A stretch of DNA of 7,335 bases from Anaerolineae bacterium (GTDB lineage: Bacteria; Chloroflexota; Anaerolineae; JAFGEY01). Positions 6,125-7,335 of the stretch are shown here, piece after piece. How positions within the stretch are numbered: position 1 is the stretch's first letter; every line of letters starts with the position of its first letter. Position numbers and translations under genes: made by a program. The DNA lies in assembly GCA_016929205.1 (NCBI GenBank), contig JAFGJF010000209.1:1-7335 (forward strand). Direction: 5' to 3'. The notes beneath the pieces were generated by a model. The model did no database searches, had not been told where the DNA came from, and was given only the letters and a program-made list of their open reading frames with translations.

Positions 6125-6565
6125 ATGCCCGTCGTCTATACCATTGGGTACAAGGGTAAATCTCTGGAAACCTTTATCACCCAACTGCGCACCGCCCACG
6201 TCGACGCCATCATTGACATTCGCCTTCGCAACACATCACACCTGGCCGGCTATACCAAAAAGGACACCCTGGCTTTTTTGCTGCCGGAAGGGTTTGGTAT
6301 TGCCTACGAGCACCATCCAGAATTGGCCCCCACATCGCAGATCATGGACGCATATCGCCAAAACGCAGATTGGGCCGCCTACCAGTCGCGCTTCCTGCCG
6401 CTTTTGCAAGAACGCGCTTGTGAAGAGGTTGGGCAAGCGATCCTGCAGCGCTACCACGCTCCCTGCCTGTTGTGCGCCGAACCCACCGCGCAGCAGTGCC
6501 ACCGCCGCCTCGTCGCCGAATATTGGACCGCCCACCTGCCCGAGTTGACTATCGTTCATTTGTGA
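6125..6565 (+). CDS. DUF488 family protein, second and divergent
   Basis: A 146-residue DUF488-family protein of a different subtype from its upstream neighbour. It has VVYTIGYKGKSLETF (3-17), then DIRLRNTSHLAGYTKKD (31-47) where the first copy has DVRSQPYSR, then YEHHPELAPT (61-70), and a C-terminal CLLCAEPTAQQCHRR (114-128). The CHR triad (C125, H126, R127) is kept, and C117 matches the first copy's leading cysteine; C114 is extra. The two share the motif plan but little other sequence, so this is not a recent duplication, and they may form a heterodimer or act on different substrates. The start is fixed by GGAGG at 6115-6119. The dual-OB gene begins 16 bases after its stop. Confidence 0.85.
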   Translation: MPVVYTIGYKGKSLETFITQLRTAHVDAIIDIRLRNTSHLAGYTKKDTLAFLLPEGFGIAYEHHPELAPTSQIMDAYRQNADWAAYQSRFLPLLQERACEEVGQAILQRYHAPCLLCAEPTAQQCHRRLVAEYWTAHLPELTIVHL

Positions 6566-6581
6566 TAGGAGCAAAAGCAAT

Positions 6582-7310
6582 ATGTCGGTACAACAAGTGC
6601 TGATCCTGGCCATGACCAAGATGCGCAGCGGCATTTGTGCGGCTGGCTTCACGACCGATCCTGTCCCGGTCACCGGGCTGCGCTGGGTGCGCCCCGTGCG
6701 CGAGTTCGACACCTTGCTGTGCGGCGATATGACGGACAGTAAGGGGCGTCTGGTGCAGTGCAACGACGTCGTCGAACTGAACCTCATCTCACCGCGCCCC
6801 GATCCACCGCACGTCGAAGATTGGCTGGTCGATTGCGTCCATTGCCGCCCAAAATGCTTGCGCCGGCTCGAGGGCGACAGACGCACCCGGTTTTTGGCCC
6901 AATACCTCGACCAGGCTCCGCAAGACGTGCTCGTCCATCACACTCGCTCGCTGTGCCTGGTGCACCCCGAACAGGTCTGGGCCAACCTGGCGATCGACAA
7001 CTATTCGTCCAAGTACGAAGCGCGTTTGGGATTCAGGCTGCAAGAAAACGCCAACTGCCAAAAGGCGATGAGCAAGCAGGGTGTCTCTGTCACCGATCTC
7101 AAGTGGCGCGCCCTGGGCCGGACCTGGCTGACCGAGGCGCAGCCCAGGCTCGCCTTGAAACACGCTGAACTGCTGGAACGGCTGAACGCACAAGACCTCT
7201 ATTTGACCGTGGGCCTCAGCCGTAGCTGGAACGGCCAATACTGGCCCCTGGTCGTCGGCGTGCACGCCGTGCCCGATTACGAGGCGGCCATCGATCTGGA
7301 GAGACTGTGA
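6582..7310 (+). CDS. dual OB-fold domain protein
   Basis: A 242-residue soluble protein that I match from memory to the dual OB-containing domain family. Supporting patterns are SGICAAGF followed by GLRWVRPV (16-40), NDVVELNLISPRP...HVEDWLVD (61-84), VTDLKWRALGR (170-180), and a C-terminal LYLTVGLSRSW...YWPLVVGVHAVPDY (206-233). OB folds usually bind nucleic acids or oligonucleotides; binding here is inferred. A cysteine cluster, C85-x2-C88-x3-C92, plus C19, C47 and C60 could hold a metal, although only some of these may be family-wide. AGGAG (6567-6571) is 10 bases before the ATG. It follows two DUF488 genes and overlaps the next gene by four bases, so it is likely part of one complex or pathway with them. 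Confidence 0.7.
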   Translation: MSVQQVLILAMTKMRSGICAAGFTTDPVPVTGLRWVRPVREFDTLLCGDMTDSKGRLVQCNDVVELNLISPRPDPPHVEDWLVDCVHCRPKCLRRLEGDRRTRFLAQYLDQAPQDVLVHHTRSLCLVHPEQVWANLAIDNYSSKYEARLGFRLQENANCQKAMSKQGVSVTDLKWRALGRTWLTEAQPRLALKHAELLERLNAQDLYLTVGLSRSWNGQYWPLVVGVHAVPDYEAAIDLERL

Positions 7311-7335
7311 CCACGATTGTCGAAAAAGAAAAACA
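7307..7335 (+). CDS. start of a fourth operon gene (partial, cut by window end)
   Basis: GTG at 7307-7309 overlaps the stop TGA (7308-7310) of the dual-OB gene in the classic GTGA coupling arrangement. GGAGA (7298-7302) lies 4 bases upstream. The frame reads MTTIVEKEK and stays open to the edge. Nine codons are too few to name a family. The overlap implies translational coupling with the dual-OB protein, so its product should belong to the same system. Confidence 0.6.

Noticed and set aside
1..7335. tRNA, rRNA, CRISPR array, transposase or attachment-site duplications
   Set aside because: By eye I found no cloverleaf or rRNA sequence, no spaced repeats, no transposase motif and no flanking direct repeats.

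Overview
The window (7,335 bases, roughly mid-50s percent G+C by eye) is bacterial DNA with compact genes, clear Shine-Dalgarno sites and sigma-70-type promoters. The best guess for the host is a Chloroflexota (Anaerolineae-like) bacterium. That rests on the style of the large sensor kinase (seven-helix N-terminus, PAS, GAF, PAS, kinase) and the look of the aldo/keto-reductase-like protein. It is an inference; nothing here is a taxonomic marker.

Left part (1-1940). A 220-base regulatory region seems to fire both ways. A leftward extended -10 promoter (125-155) may serve a leftward gene of which only the first 10-17 codons are present. A rightward extended -10 promoter (196-224) drives a small CorA-like membrane protein (271-1008) whose selectivity motif reads GMS instead of GMN. 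A TIM-barrel aldo/keto-reductase-like protein (1061-1894) that appears to lack the usual catalytic residues follows 52 bases later. A near-perfect 37-base palindrome (1904-1940) closes this block.

Middle part (1988-5463). A class I SAM-dependent methyltransferase (1988-2791) runs rightward into the 3' end of a leftward 879-residue membrane sensor histidine kinase (2824-5463). No response regulator is visible, so the kinase is an orphan within this window. It has its own good promoter (5498-5526, minus strand).

Right part (5533-7335). A tight rightward operon starts from a promoter back-to-back with the kinase promoter. It encodes two different DUF488-family proteins (5614-6111 and 6125-6565), a dual-OB-fold-type protein (6582-7310), and the first codons of a fourth gene that overlaps the third by four bases (GTGA) and runs off the end. 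Genes are 13, 16 and -4 bases apart, so the products very probably work together. DUF488 proteins carry conserved Cys/His motifs suggestive of catalysis, and OB folds commonly bind nucleic acids. This cassette, probably extending beyond the window, is the best candidate for an undescribed system, possibly in nucleic-acid handling or defence. The missing downstream gene is the key to its function.
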